From: Diplonema papillatum
Taxonomy: Eukaryota > Euglenozoa > Diplonemea > Diplonemida > Diplonemidae
Direction of reading: 5' to 3'
Length of the DNA stretch: 64,000 bases
Assembly: GCA_030068145.1 (NCBI GenBank)
Contig: JAPJBO010000097.1
Location: forward strand, 248,001 to 312,000
Shown: positions 1 through 9,744 of the stretch, one piece after another
Position numbering within the stretch: position 1 is the first letter of the stretch
Layout of the letters: each line of letters opens with the position of its first letter
Notes under the pieces: generated by a model
The model's database searches: none
The model's input: the letters and a program-made list of their open reading frames with translations, nothing else
What the model was told of the DNA's origin: nothing
Position numbers and translations under genes: made by a program

Positions 1-435
1 AATAGAAAGGCGATGGCCACGCAGTAAGGTGTGCGTTAAACATCGCTTGCCAAAGTGCACCTTGTATACGACGACGGAGGCAACCGTCACCGGAAGGGGT
101 ACCATCGGGCGGTGTTGTCGGAGCATAGACAGCGACGTCAGGAAGAACCCCACCGACAATGCAGAAGAGGACAACAGATTCAAAAACCCCCACTCGGCAC
201 GGCAGCCGATACAAGTGAACATAAGAACGTAGGTTGGAAGCAGCAGAAGACGAAGTGGTAGGCGGAATCTGGTATCAGAAAACCTCAGCATCCACATCAT
301 CATTAGCTTGTGGTTACCTATTTACTCGTGTCAGATCGCCGACGAAAGAAAGCGGTGAGCTTCAGCGACTGACGACACACAAGAAGGCCGAGCCAAGCCG
401 AAGAACAGCCCAGGAGGGGCCCTGAAGAGTCAAAG
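1..435. other. No gene recognised
   Basis: I see only short open frames with no recognisable domain and no repeat shared with the rest of the window. Confidence 0.5.
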
Positions 436-951
436 AGCCACTTGCAGTTTTTTTATCTGGCACGAGCAGTTTGTTAGAGTCGCAGCGATGTGTCTGGGAT
501 CCGACCCTGCGCAGCACGCCCCCCCCCCCCCCCCCCCCCCCTGGAAACGGAAGCACATACCCATTCCAAGCACGTTCTTGCAATCCCCCTGGAAACGGAA
601 ACGTTTACGTTTCTTTTAAAAGAAACGCCGGAAGACTCCTCATGCTGAGGGGTCCTATAGGATACCACTTCGCGGGTCCTTCTGTGTGTCCGTCCGGTGT
701 CCGTTGGCGGGATCACCTTCTTCTTTTGATCTGCCAGCGGGCACTTTCTCTTCCTCCGTCTTCTAGCGGGCTTGGAATGGATGCCGCGGGTCTCAGATGA
801 GGGGAAGGCGATGGGTAGGTTTAGTGCCGCTCTCTTCAAACTCAATTCAGACAAGCGGGACACGTGATGGAGCCCTTCAGGGGGCGCAGGCAGGCACACG
901 CTGCGACTCTAACAAAACTGCTCGCGTCAGATAACAAAACTGCAAGTGGCT
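436..951. mobile_element. MITE-like element with ~52-bp terminal inverted repeats
   Basis: The ends 436-487 and 899-951 are near-perfect inverted copies of each other, about 52 bp each, with outer end AGCCACTTGCAG. The interior is about 410 bp and has no transposase frame. It holds a poly-C tract (about 521-541), a minus-strand piece of dispersed repeat family A (553-590), and a stretch (786-813) matching the region around the stop codon of the neighbouring BILBO1-like gene (989-1016). No clear target-site duplication is visible. It is probably a non-autonomous DNA element or foldback element that carries captured fragments. Confidence 0.75.
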
Positions 952-995
952 GGGGGTTTGGCCACGGAACTAATGACTAATGGATAGTGCGGGTC

Positions 996-3005
996 TCAGA
1001 TGAGGGGAAGGCGATGCGGGGAAGCGAATTCGGAGGGAGTGCCCGACGGGATGATGCCGCGCGGCGACGGGAGGTTGGCCCGCCCCGTGTTGTGGTGGAA
1101 GGTCTGGTGGTTGGTGCGGAGGAGCGCCTCCTCCGCCTCGAGAGCATCGCGCTGATGGCGCAGGCGCACCTCGGACGCGATGAGCGGGCCCTCGTCTTGC
1201 CGCGTCGCCGCGATTTTGGAGGCGAGCTCCAAGCTCTCGTCCTGCAGCGCCTTGGTCGCCTTCGTCTGCACGTCGACGCTCCGCGCAGCCGCCTCCTCCG
1301 CCGCCTGCCTCCGCGCGACCGTTTCCTTCGCAACCAGCAGCTCGTGCTCAATCGCCTCCTTCCGCACCAGCTGCTTCGCGGCGTCGTCGCGAGCCTGCAG
1401 GTGGACCATTCCACACTCCCTCTCCCGCTCTTGGGCGCGCATGAGCTCCTGCTCCGAGATCTGCAAGCGGTCCGCCTGCATCTTCGTCTCCGCCGCCGCG
1501 TCTTCGAGCGCCGAAGCCGCGTGGTACGTCCGGTTTTCGGCCGCCAGCACGTCGGCTTGCAGCTGCGTCTCGGCCTCCTTCCGCTTTGCCACCTCCGCCT
1601 GCTGCTCCTCGAGCAGCCGCTGGATGTCTTGCAGCCGCTGCAGGGCCCGGGCGGTCTCGTCGGCGGCGAGCTGCGCGCGCACGTGCGCGGTTTCGTGCTC
1701 GCGCTTCGCCTCGTTTTCGAGGACGTGGAGCTTCGCTTGCTTCTCCCTGCAGACTTGCAGGTCGTGCGCGTGCTGCGCGACGGCCGCCCGGCACCGCTCG
1801 GTCTCCTGGGCCGCCGCCTCGAGCACGGCGAGGGCGTCCCTCTCCCTCGACTGCGCCGCGGCAACCTCCGCGGCCTGCTGTCTTACCCTGTCCTCTTGCT
1901 CCTTGACCTCAACCATGGCGTGCGCGACCATGTTCCTCGCCTCGGCTTCCTTCTCGCGCAGCATCGCCAGCGTCCGCTGGCTCGCCTCTATGCTGTCGTC
2001 GTGCTTCTTGACCAGCCAGAAGTCCCTCAGGCGGTAGTACAGCGCGTCGAGGACCGTCGGGTACTGCTCCCCGAACCGGGAGAACTCGTCGAAGGACACT
2101 TTTCCGTCCTTGTTGGCGTCGGCCTTGACAAAGAGGTCGCCGGCGTAGTCGGCGAGCTTGACCTTGTCGAAGAGCGTGGCCCACTCTTCCAGGTGGACGA
2201 CGCGGATTTTGCCGACGTCGAGCTCGTCGTACACGATCCGCACTTTTTCGGCGTGCGTCGCCTCGGACGGCACGCCCGGCACGGATGCGTGCCCGTACGG
2301 CGTGTGCGCCTGCGCCGCTGCCAGCGGCGGGAGGCCGCCGGCGTGGTGGTGGGGCAGGAGCGCAGCCTGCGGGCTGTGTGAGTGGCGGGCGAGCAGTGCG
2401 TGGTACTCGGCGGTGTCGCGGGCGGTCGGCGTCAGCGGGTGGTGACCGGGGGGGAGGTGGTGGTGGTGGTGGTGCAGGGGCGGCGGCGACGCGTGGTGCG
2501 GTGTGTACGATGCAGCGACACCGGCTGCGTGGGCGGACGCCGCCGCGTGGGCCTGCGCCTGCGCCGCCAGCGCGTCGTGCGTCCGCAGGCTGGCGGCGTG
2601 GTGCGGCGACGAAGCGTGCACTGCGGCCGCCAGGGCCGCGTCGCGGGCGCCGCCGGACGGGGAGGAGGCCCGGAGGGGCGGCTTCACGGGCGGGGGTATC
2701 TTGCTCTGGACCTCCTTGTGCCAGGCGGTCTCCTTCTGGAAGACGTAGACCTGGCTGTAGTCCTGCAGCTGGTGCGCATTCACGAGGTCGACCCAGAGCT
2801 CGACGCGGTCGTCGAACGTCTGCATCCGGTGCGCGACGAACGGCAAATTCGGGACGTCCGCCGGCCGCCTCGCGGCCGCCTCCGCGCCGAACACGCTTTC
2901 AATCCGGTCCCGCAGCTCGGGAAGCGACGGCGGGGCCCCGAAGTCCAGCTCGTAATTGAGCTTCGTGCCGTGCAGGTCTGCTGCTGTCAGGATTGTGAAC
3001 ACCAT
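996..3005 (-). CDS. BILBO1-like: BILBO1-like flagellar pocket collar protein (EF-hand, coiled coil)
   Basis: A complete 669-residue frame from an ATG. Residues 1-110 match the N-terminal ubiquitin-like domain of trypanosome BILBO1 as I know it, including the AADLHGTKLNYELDF start, the ARRPADVPN stretch and a YVFQ...W.KE...IPP.VKPP end. Residues 111-245 are an Ala/Pro/His-rich linker with a run of six His. Residues 250-330 hold two EF-hands: the first is degenerate, and the second has a canonical 12-residue loop, DANKDGKVSFDE (296-307). From about 335 to 625 there is a long Glu/Ala/Gln-rich coiled coil. In kinetoplastids BILBO1 polymerises, binds calcium and builds the collar at the flagellar pocket neck, so the same role is inferred here. 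It is longer than the T. brucei protein (about 587 residues), mostly because of the linker. No intron is needed. The last codons and stop lie in sequence repeated at 786-813. Confidence in the family is high; function is inferred. Confidence 0.85.
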   Translation of the reverse strand: MVFTILTAADLHGTKLNYELDFGAPPSLPELRDRIESVFGAEAAARRPADVPNLPFVAHRMQTFDDRVELWVDLVNAHQLQDYSQVYVFQKETAWHKEVQSKIPPPVKPPLRASSPSGGARDAALAAAVHASSPHHAASLRTHDALAAQAQAHAAASAHAAGVAASYTPHHASPPPLHHHHHHLPPGHHPLTPTARDTAEYHALLARHSHSPQAALLPHHHAGGLPPLAAAQAHTPYGHASVPGVPSEATHAEKVRIVYDELDVGKIRVVHLEEWATLFDKVKLADYAGDLFVKADANKDGKVSFDEFSRFGEQYPTVLDALYYRLRDFWLVKKHDDSIEASQRTLAMLREKEAEARNMVAHAMVEVKEQEDRVRQQAAEVAAAQSRERDALAVLEAAAQETERCRAAVAQHAHDLQVCREKQAKLHVLENEAKREHETAHVRAQLAADETARALQRLQDIQRLLEEQQAEVAKRKEAETQLQADVLAAENRTYHAASALEDAAAETKMQADRLQISEQELMRAQERERECGMVHLQARDDAAKQLVRKEAIEHELLVAKETVARRQAAEEAAARSVDVQTKATKALQDESLELASKIAATRQDEGPLIASEVRLRHQRDALEAEEALLRTNHQTFHHNTGRANLPSPRGIIPSGTPSEFASPHRLPLI

Positions 3006-3060
3006 CTTTTAGTCTTGTTGTGTCACCACCCCCGTTCTAAAAGAAAGTTGTAGGGAGAGG
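3006..3060 (-). promoter_or_regulatory. Probable trans-splice acceptor and 5' UTR of the BILBO1-like gene
   Basis: On the coding strand a pyrimidine-rich stretch (3057-3039) ends in CTTTCTTTTAG, which puts a splice acceptor AG at 3038-3037 and leaves a 31-nt leader before the ATG. The duplicated copy of this region (3425-3460) keeps the same tract and AG. In euglenozoans this is where a spliced leader is added. The leader RNA gene itself is not visible here. Confidence 0.6.
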
Positions 3061-3202
3061 AGAGAGACGAGTTAGAGTGCAGGGACCATCTCCCCGGGAA
3101 GTATCCGGCCGCCCCACTACTAGATGGATGCGCAGAGGGGAGGGAGAGCAATTGATAATGCACTGTCGGGAGTGTGAACTACTTCATCATTTCTACCTGT
3201 GG

Positions 3203-3424
3203 ACGGATGCCGCTGCATGGGCCTGTGTGCCGCCAGCGCGTCATGCGTCCGCAGGCTGGCAGCGTGGTGCGGCGACGAAGCGTGCACTGCGGGCGCCGCC
3301 GAGGCCCGGAGGGGCGGCTTCACGGGCGGCGCAGCTCGGGAAGCGACGGCGAGGCCCCGAAGTCCAGCTCGTAGTTGAGCTGCGTGCCGTGCAGGTCTGC
3401 TGCTGTCAGGATTGTGAACACCAT
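3203..3424 (-). pseudogene. Truncated duplicate of the BILBO1-like 5' end
   Basis: The segment repeats the start of the BILBO1-like gene: the ATG (at 3424) and about the first 30 codons are joined directly to part of the His/Ala linker, so codons around 31-105 are missing, and the frame ends within 250 bp. The upstream leader with its pyrimidine tract and AG is also duplicated (to about 3460), and a further shared stretch follows (3484-3526 against 3046-3080). It is therefore a DNA-level duplication with internal deletion, not a retroposed mRNA. Confidence 0.8.
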
Positions 3425-3529
3425 CTTTTTAGTCTTTGTTCTGAAAGAAAGTCGAAGTATGGTTAAAGACAATACAGTGGTGCTGTAGAGTAAGTTGTAG
3501 AGAGAGAGAGAGACGAGTTAGAGTGCACA

Positions 3530-4043
3530 CAACTTGGCGTGTGCCCGTTTTGCAAGAGTGATTGGTTTGCGCGTACGTGTGCAAACCCTGTTTTGAGTGA
3601 TTTTAGCACAGCACGCTGCCATCCGACACTTTTTGATACATACAAGCAAGCTATTGTTACTATATGAAAAAGGGCAGGTTCCCTCCGTTTGTTCTTTTTC
3701 TCGTCGTACCGGGTTCGGAGCAGAGCTGCTCGTTGATGCGACTGTCGGAAGCAAAGTAAGTGTAGCCCCCACTTGTCACGCTGCTGCCGTTCGGTCCGGT
3801 CCCTCCGAAGGGCGGGTGGGGCGGGACGGGCAGAGCGTGGGAAGATGCCAGCTTGTTCATCCAGCCTTCGCAGGAACTTGCTCCTGCAACCTGAACGACT
3901 GAACGAGTGCGGGTTGCTGCACGGTGGTCCATGGCATATGCACGGAACTCCGGTGACCCGTGGAGAATGAGCCACACGTGCTCTTGCCCTCCAGCTCCTG
4001 ACTCAAGTTTCGCTCGCCGGTCAGTCGAACTCCTCCTCCTTCC
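3530..4043. other. Intergenic; dispersed repeat family F at its right side
   Basis: No gene seen. About 3955-4020 matches the repeat at 15306-15385 (shared pieces AATGAGCCACAC and CAGCTCCTGACTCAAG). The LINE fragment that follows begins abruptly next to it. Confidence 0.5.
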
Positions 4044-6014
4044 TTGCTGAGGCTGGTACGGCAAAGCAAGGGGGAGCGAGGGCACACCCTGAGAAAGGCG
4101 ATTCACGGCTGGCGACTCGGGGAGCTTGAGAAGAGGCACACAGACTTCGGAGAGGTACGGGCAGGTGTAGACTTCAACGCGACGAATGCCTACGGGCTGA
4201 AGGCGTCGACAACGCTGACGGCCGCGCGGGACGTTGCCGAGGTCGTAGCTGGGTCGGTGATGACGGAATCACATGCTGCCAAGCTGTGGGGAGGTGACGG
4301 GCTGTGCAGACGCTGTGACGAGGCGACGGAAGAAACTCTGGGCCACATTTGGTGGCAGTGCCGGGCGTACGAACGAATCCGAGGGCAACACCAATATGCC
4401 GAAATTGTTGGCGCGGATCGCTCGACTTGGCCCCCCTGCCTGCAAGAACACGGGATTCTGCCGAAGGGAAGTCGAGTCAGCATCGAAGTGCTGCACACGT
4501 TCATGGCGGAGGTCATGCACGAGAGACGACGGCTGGAGAGAGACGGAAGAGACCGGGCGGTCGGCCACCCCTGGAGACAACTGCACCCTGACGACTGCCC
4601 CCCGCGCCGGCTGAATTTCGAAGCGATCGCTGGACCGGGGACCTTCGCGGCGGTCGGGGGAGAGAGGTGGTTCCGGGCGCTGCAGTATTGGCTGGATGGG
4701 ATGTGCTGGTCGGTGGCGGGTGACGTCTCGACGGCAGAGCTCGCCATCGACTTTGAAGTATACACCGGATTGGACCTTCCAGGCAGTGTCGTAGCAACGA
4801 CGGACGGGACACCGTTGAGCATGCGTGCGAGGGTACTCGCAAGGCTTTTGAAGACCGTCGGGGACGCGCTGGAGCGGAACGGCGACGAACCGCCTCTGCC
4901 GGGAAGGAAATTGGAGAAGATAGGGTCGTTGAGAACGGTGGGAGCCCCGCCGTGCCTCACGGGGTACGAGATGAGGCCAATCTTCCGTGGTGGTACGGAG
5001 ACGATGGAAGTGCTCGAGACACAGCTGACGACGGCTCGGCACGAGTTCAACGGCGAGGCGTGGGGGATGGATCTTTTCCCGACGTACGGAGGTGGAAGAG
5101 CGGAGCGTGCGGCGAGATGGGCGGTGTTCAACGACGCTACGGAGAAGAAGAAAGGCAAGAAGACGGCAGTCGTCGGAGGGGATCCGTGGTACGTGCCGGA
5201 AGGGGTTCCCCGACACGAAAAGTGGGGTGAGCGGGTGTGCCACGAGCACCAAAAGGTGAAGTGCGACGCCTGCAAGCGCCAGGGCAAGTCGGTGGCGTGG
5301 TGCTGTAAGGCCCACCACAAGGAAGACGACGGCCTTGCGGTGAAGTTCTGCGCGCAGCACCGCCTGACGCAATGCGCGACGTGCAAGACGATCGCGGAGT
5401 GCTGCCGCAACGGACACCACCGGTGCCTTGATCATGGCATGCCGACGTGTGCGCACTGCAGCCGGCTCGCGGACTTGCGGAGTCGAAGGCCCAAACTGTG
5501 CTGTCGGAAGGGGCATCACCGGGCGGCCGTGGCGAGAGGAGAAGAAGCAGCATCGAAGAAGAGGAAGGCGGAGGGCCCCGCGCCAGCGCCGAGACAGGCG
5601 AAGCGTGAGAACGTGGTGTTCATTCTGCAGGAAGCAGCGGAAGGCGAGCGAGAGCCCGCAACATCAACACCGACGTCAGCAGCGAAGGTCGGGAAGACGG
5701 CACCAACGCCAGCGAAGAAGCGGCAATCGGACTCCGCGGCGGAGCCGGTACCGAAAAGACGCAAAGGACGCGTCGATGTGCCACGACCATCGCCCAGGCG
5801 CCGAGAAGAAACAGAAATCGACGCGCAACCGATGAACCTCGACGAGCAATCGAAGAAGAAGCGAAGCACCAAACGCGCGCCTGAGCGCGACGATCAAGAC
5901 GAGCTAAAGAGGCGAAAGCATGACACTCGTTGGCGATGCAGATTATCGCCACAGATTCTTTGCATTCTAATCCAAACAATTACGCTCGATTACGCTCGAT
6001 CAACATTTGGGTGA
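4044..6014 (+). CDS. 5'-truncated non-LTR retrotransposon ORF2, C-terminal part with Cys/His-rich tail
   Basis: A 656-residue frame lacking the reverse transcriptase that should precede it. Residues 88-106 form the CCHC knuckle found after the RT in many LINEs (C88-x2-C91-x9-H101-x4-C106). Next is a module shared with the two other LINE fragments in this window: a PW..LHP..CPPRRLNFE stretch, then AELAIDFEVYTGL (around 225-250). Residues about 398-492 contain three tandem Cys/His units of the form CxxH...CxxC...CC..xHH. The tail (492-650) is strongly basic with nuclear-signal-like clusters (KKRKAEG, PKRRKGR, KKKRSTKR). The 5' end next to repeat F and the ATTACGCTCG duplication just past the end fit a 5'-truncated target-primed insertion. 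The start codon is only the first ATG in the fragment, not a true start. Confidence 0.75.
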   Translation: MLRLVRQSKGERGHTLRKAIHGWRLGELEKRHTDFGEVRAGVDFNATNAYGLKASTTLTAARDVAEVVAGSVMTESHAAKLWGGDGLCRRCDEATEETLGHIWWQCRAYERIRGQHQYAEIVGADRSTWPPCLQEHGILPKGSRVSIEVLHTFMAEVMHERRRLERDGRDRAVGHPWRQLHPDDCPPRRLNFEAIAGPGTFAAVGGERWFRALQYWLDGMCWSVAGDVSTAELAIDFEVYTGLDLPGSVVATTDGTPLSMRARVLARLLKTVGDALERNGDEPPLPGRKLEKIGSLRTVGAPPCLTGYEMRPIFRGGTETMEVLETQLTTARHEFNGEAWGMDLFPTYGGGRAERAARWAVFNDATEKKKGKKTAVVGGDPWYVPEGVPRHEKWGERVCHEHQKVKCDACKRQGKSVAWCCKAHHKEDDGLAVKFCAQHRLTQCATCKTIAECCRNGHHRCLDHGMPTCAHCSRLADLRSRRPKLCCRKGHHRAAVARGEEAASKKRKAEGPAPAPRQAKRENVVFILQEAAEGEREPATSTPTSAAKVGKTAPTPAKKRQSDSAAEPVPKRRKGRVDVPRPSPRRREETEIDAQPMNLDEQSKKKRSTKRAPERDDQDELKRRKHDTRWRCRLSPQILCILIQTITLDYARSTFG

Positions 6015-6466
6015 ATTGGGGGGGTACTGCAGTAATTGATTAAAGGCGTAACACTCAGCCAATCTTGATAGGCCGGTTCAACGGGCCCACTAACGCACCT
6101 TCTTCCGGGGCTAAAAAGGTGCTGATGACAGGATATTGAAATTGGAATAAAAACAAGAATATTAGTCTGAAAAAATGACCGCGACAGGCAGGGCAGCTGG
6201 AGACCAGGAGGTTCGGGCTGACTTACGGAAGCAGATTGTCGAGTGCGTACGGGCTCGGGTACCACTACCTCGCATTAGCTCGTCGTCTTGTTGCGTTAGT
6301 GGTATGGTCCTTTGACAGAGTGAACCGATGCCTCTCATCTCACCTTTAAAACACGGCTGAGTCACGCATGCTCTTGACAGACGCTAGCGTCCAACATTTC
6401 ACACGCGCGTCGCAGTCGATGGGTGGTATTGACAAGGGGTTTCATCGGACACTCGGATGAGCTTCG
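6015..6466. other. 3' flank of two converging LINE fragments
   Basis: No coding sequence is recognised. The plus-strand LINE ends on the left and the minus-strand LINE 3' region (to about 6440) begins on the right. Confidence 0.5.
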
Positions 6467-8911
6467 TTACTTCACTGCCGCAGGTTCCCCCCTGCCCTGG
6501 GAGGCCCGCTTGGCTGCCTTCGGGTTGCGTTTCCGCGTTGGTGTTGTTGCTTCGCTTTTGGACTCCTTCTTCGACTTCGCACGGTCCCAACGTCTTGGTC
6601 TGCCCTTGGTGCACGTCTTGCGCTCAGTCTGCGCAGTTCGTCTCTCCTGCTTGACGTCGTGCTTCCATCGAGCCTGCTTGCGCTCCCATCCCGACGGGTA
6701 ATGCGTCTGCGGTCGAAAACTGCCATTCAGTGTGGCAGCTTTGCGGAGCCCAGCCTGCGGTATGGCTCGCACCTTGTCGCCGGCCTTCTTCGCCGTCTGC
6801 TCTCGTGTGGCGGCTTCGTAGGCGCGCATCACGGCTTCAAACGCCTGCTGGCTCGTCATTTGTGGCCTCTTGTTGAGTCCGGCCATGTTTCCGCCTCCGA
6901 GAGACGTCAGGACGTTGACTTGCATCTCAAGCGCCGGGTGAATCGGCGTCTGCACGATACTCGTCAGCGTCAGGCCGCTAAAAGGCTCGAAGTCAATTGC
7001 GAGTTCAAAGAACGTCGCAGAGGCGTCGCCTCCCTGCTCCGCCCATCGCTTCGAGGAGCTCCATTTTGCCATCGCTACGAGCATCTCTTGCGAGTCGGGC
7101 CACGCTGTGGTGCTTGGCCGGGCTCCCTGCACATCGATGGGGTACACAGCAGTCGGTGGGTTCGGGCACCATCCCCACGGGTAGGTGTCGACAGAAAACT
7201 CCTTTCTCCGACAATCCTTCTCAACTAATCCTTCCACCTTCTGTCGGTCGAGCAGAATGCGCGCACACATTAGCTGAATCGACCCTGCCTTTCTCCGACA
7301 ATCCTTCTCAACTAATCCTTCCACCTTCTGTCGGTCGGGCAGAATGCGCGCACACATTAGCTGAATCGACCCTGCCATGTCCGCCGCTTGGTCGTGTTGC
7401 GCCTGTTTCGGCACGACGCCACAGAGAGCGAGACATTTCGGCATGTTCGGAAGACTGGCGACGAGGTGCGGATACTCGTTCCTGATTGCTGTCCCGCGTC
7501 GCAGTACTTGCAGACATCGTGCCCAAGCCGCTTTCCCGTCAAAACAGCGTTAGTGATGACTGCGCGCACCAGCCCTTGCTGGTATCCGGTCAGCCCTCCT
7601 TCCGTCAACAATCGTCGTGTCGCCGGACCGTCGATGCCGTGGATAATCCCCTCGAATTGTCCTCGCACGATCTTCGCATATCTGCTGGTGCGGACGGCCT
7701 CCCTCACCGCGTGCTGAAACTCGTCTCTCGCAACTGCCGCCCGCCTCTTTGCGCCCCTGTCTTCTGCGTCGGTGTCGCAGAAGAGGTTCCATTCCTCCGG
7801 TTGCGCAGGGTCTCGTAGACGTCCAAGCTCAGTCCACGTCCAGCCTACCCTTCGACAGCCTCCTGGAACAGGGCTACCGGCCCCTTCTTCTTCGCGTTGA
7901 TTTCTCCGCGCTCCGTCGTTGCTGCAGCGGCCACGGATCGCTCCCTTTCTTCCATCGGTACGGGGAGATGTCGAGCCCGGCGGGCGATGGCGTGTGCCTT
8001 CTCGTGTCGCCCCTTTATGCGCTTGCTCGGCTTCGGCGATCCTTGACTTACCGAAAGCATCGTCCCCAACACGTCGAAAGCCTGCTGTCTCTCTATCGTC
8101 TTCCCTTGCACTTTCACCGTCCTCTCACGGCTTTCACACGTTGTGTACCAGTAGGACTTTGCGGCTCCGACTCCCAAGTCTGCCGCATTCGCGAATCGTG
8201 TTGTTGTTTGTGTGGCCGCTTTGAACTGTTTCTTGTCGCTCGTCATGGCCTGGGTGTCGTCCAGGAAGGCCAATGCACGTACAACTTCTTCCTCGCTTCC
8301 GAGTACCTCTACCGCTCGGATCCATACTGCAACAAGCGCATTCAGCAGCAAGACACTCAAGGGACACCCCTGCAAAATGCCGTTTGCTGCGTTGAAGGCT
8401 TCCCCTATTCCGCCCGCGGTTTTAAAGTGTCTCCTGATGGCAGAGTATACTCCTCTTAGCGCTCTCAGGACCCCTTTGTCGATTCCCATGTACTCCACCA
8501 GTCTGAACATTATGTCGTGAGGGAGGCGATCGAAGCACTTCTCGTAGTCTACGACAAAGGCCGTCCGCACTCGATTGCATGCTCGATCCGCAAGGCTACT
8601 TCGAACATGACGTCGTCCGCCCCTCTCAGAGGCACCGCCCCGCGTATTCCATCGGGTATCCATTGGCAGACCCACTCGCCCAGCATCCGAAGCCGCGTCG
8701 CCGCCCAGAGTCGGTAGACAGCACTTGTCACCGAGATTGGGCGCAAGTTCATCGGTCCCGTCTCTCCCTCATTCTTTGGTATGAGAGTTATCAACGCCGT
8801 CAGAAGTGTCCGAGGCCAACGGCCAGTCTCTTCGACTACCCTAAACAATTGCGCGCATCGGCGTTTCCACGCTCCACCACCTCACGAGCTTGGCCATGGA
8901 GACAACGTTAA
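6467..8911 (-). pseudogene. Degenerate LINE reverse transcriptase and C-terminal module
   Basis: Minus-strand reading gives a recognisable non-LTR RT broken by frameshifts. 8848-8575 encodes fingers motifs (ITLIPKNEG, NLRPISVTSAVYRLWA). After a shift near 8575, 8570-7850 encodes palm motif A (FVVDYEKCFD), motif B (NGILQGCPLS) and a variant motif C (FLDD instead of YADD/FADD). A further frame (7707-7500) gives GGLTGYQQGLVRAVITNA and the start of the zinc knuckle (CKYC). The last frame (7444-6467, 325 codons) has the same C-terminal module as the other LINEs here: TYPWGWCPNPPT, FELAIDFEPFSGLTL, HPALEMQVNVLTSLGG. It ends in a basic tail but lacks the RNase H domain found in the 49-50 kb copy. 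At least three frame breaks make it non-functional. Confidence 0.85.
7201..7374 (-). repeat. 87-bp in-frame tandem duplication inside the LINE
   Basis: Two adjacent 87-bp copies (7201-7287, 7288-7374) encode the same 29 residues twice (AGSIQLMCARIL(P/L)DRQK...). They differ by about one base, so the duplication is recent. Confidence 0.85.
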
Positions 8912-9744
8912 AACTGCCGCCCCTCTACACGGGGCCAGCCGTGCGAGGACCTGGGAAAGCTTGTCGTAGTTCGGCCCCGTTGAACCCTAAAGAGGTTGAT
9001 TGTATGGCTAGCCCAGCTGTCCGTGGCGCACTTTCCTAGCGTTCGTGAGGTCGGCCAGCACCCTGCAAGAACGCTCTCCGCAAGGCGCCAAAATAGCACT
9101 CTTTCGCATGTGGCTCGAAAAATGGAGAGATAAACCTGAAATCTGAGGCAGACTTTACTTGTGGGCAGTCTTTCGTTGTTGCTGGCGACGAATGCCTGCC
9201 GCACTTGCCGGGCGGCCCCTTCTTTTGAATGCGGCCGCGTGGTTGCTTTCTCTTTGCTCCGACTTGTTTTTTTGGCGGCCAGTCTTTGTTCTTCACCTGA
9301 CTGGCAACGCAAGAGGGTGGGTTCGGTGGCGTGAAGGGCGGGAAGACGTGGATGGTACCCGAAACCCCGTATTGCGTAGTTCGTGTATAAGTCGATCTTT
9401 GAGTGCGTGAGCCCCTCCGAAGAAAGGTCCATCACACTAGTTCCAGGCTACTTAGCCCGGGTCTCTGGGTCGCGTTGTGCGGAGTTCTTGCGGACTGCGT
9501 TACTTCGGTTTTCGGGAGGGGCCACGGGTGCTTTCTTTTTCTTCTTCCCGCTCCCACTCCACTTTTTCCTTGGTTTGGATTTGAAGGATGCATATGTGTT
9601 TCTTTGTTTTTTTTGGTAACCCGGAAAAAATGCTTTACGCACGACCCCCGTGGACTAAGCGGAGAGTGTGGGACTACGTTCGTGGAGCGTTTTTTTTTGC
9701 AACGGGGCTCGTTACTTTTTCCTTCGACAAGCCGGCGGATGGGG
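8912..9744. other. Upstream remnant of the LINE and unassigned sequence
   Basis: A 175-codon minus-strand frame (9435-8908) runs into the RT region and may be its N-terminal part, but I recognise no endonuclease or ORF1 motif in it. 9445-9740 shows nothing recognisable. Confidence 0.35.

Noticed and set aside
987-2381. A 464-codon plus-strand ORF
   Set aside because: It is the antisense shadow of the BILBO1-like gene; its Arg/Leu-rich composition follows from the GC-rich coding strand.
4190-5519. Long minus-strand ORFs over the 4-6 kb LINE
   Set aside because: Shadows; only the plus frame has the CCHC knuckle and module shared with the other LINEs.
6015-6466. A continuous single LINE spanning 4.0-8.9 kb
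   Set aside because: The two parts are on opposite strands and duplicate the same C-terminal module, so they are separate copies.
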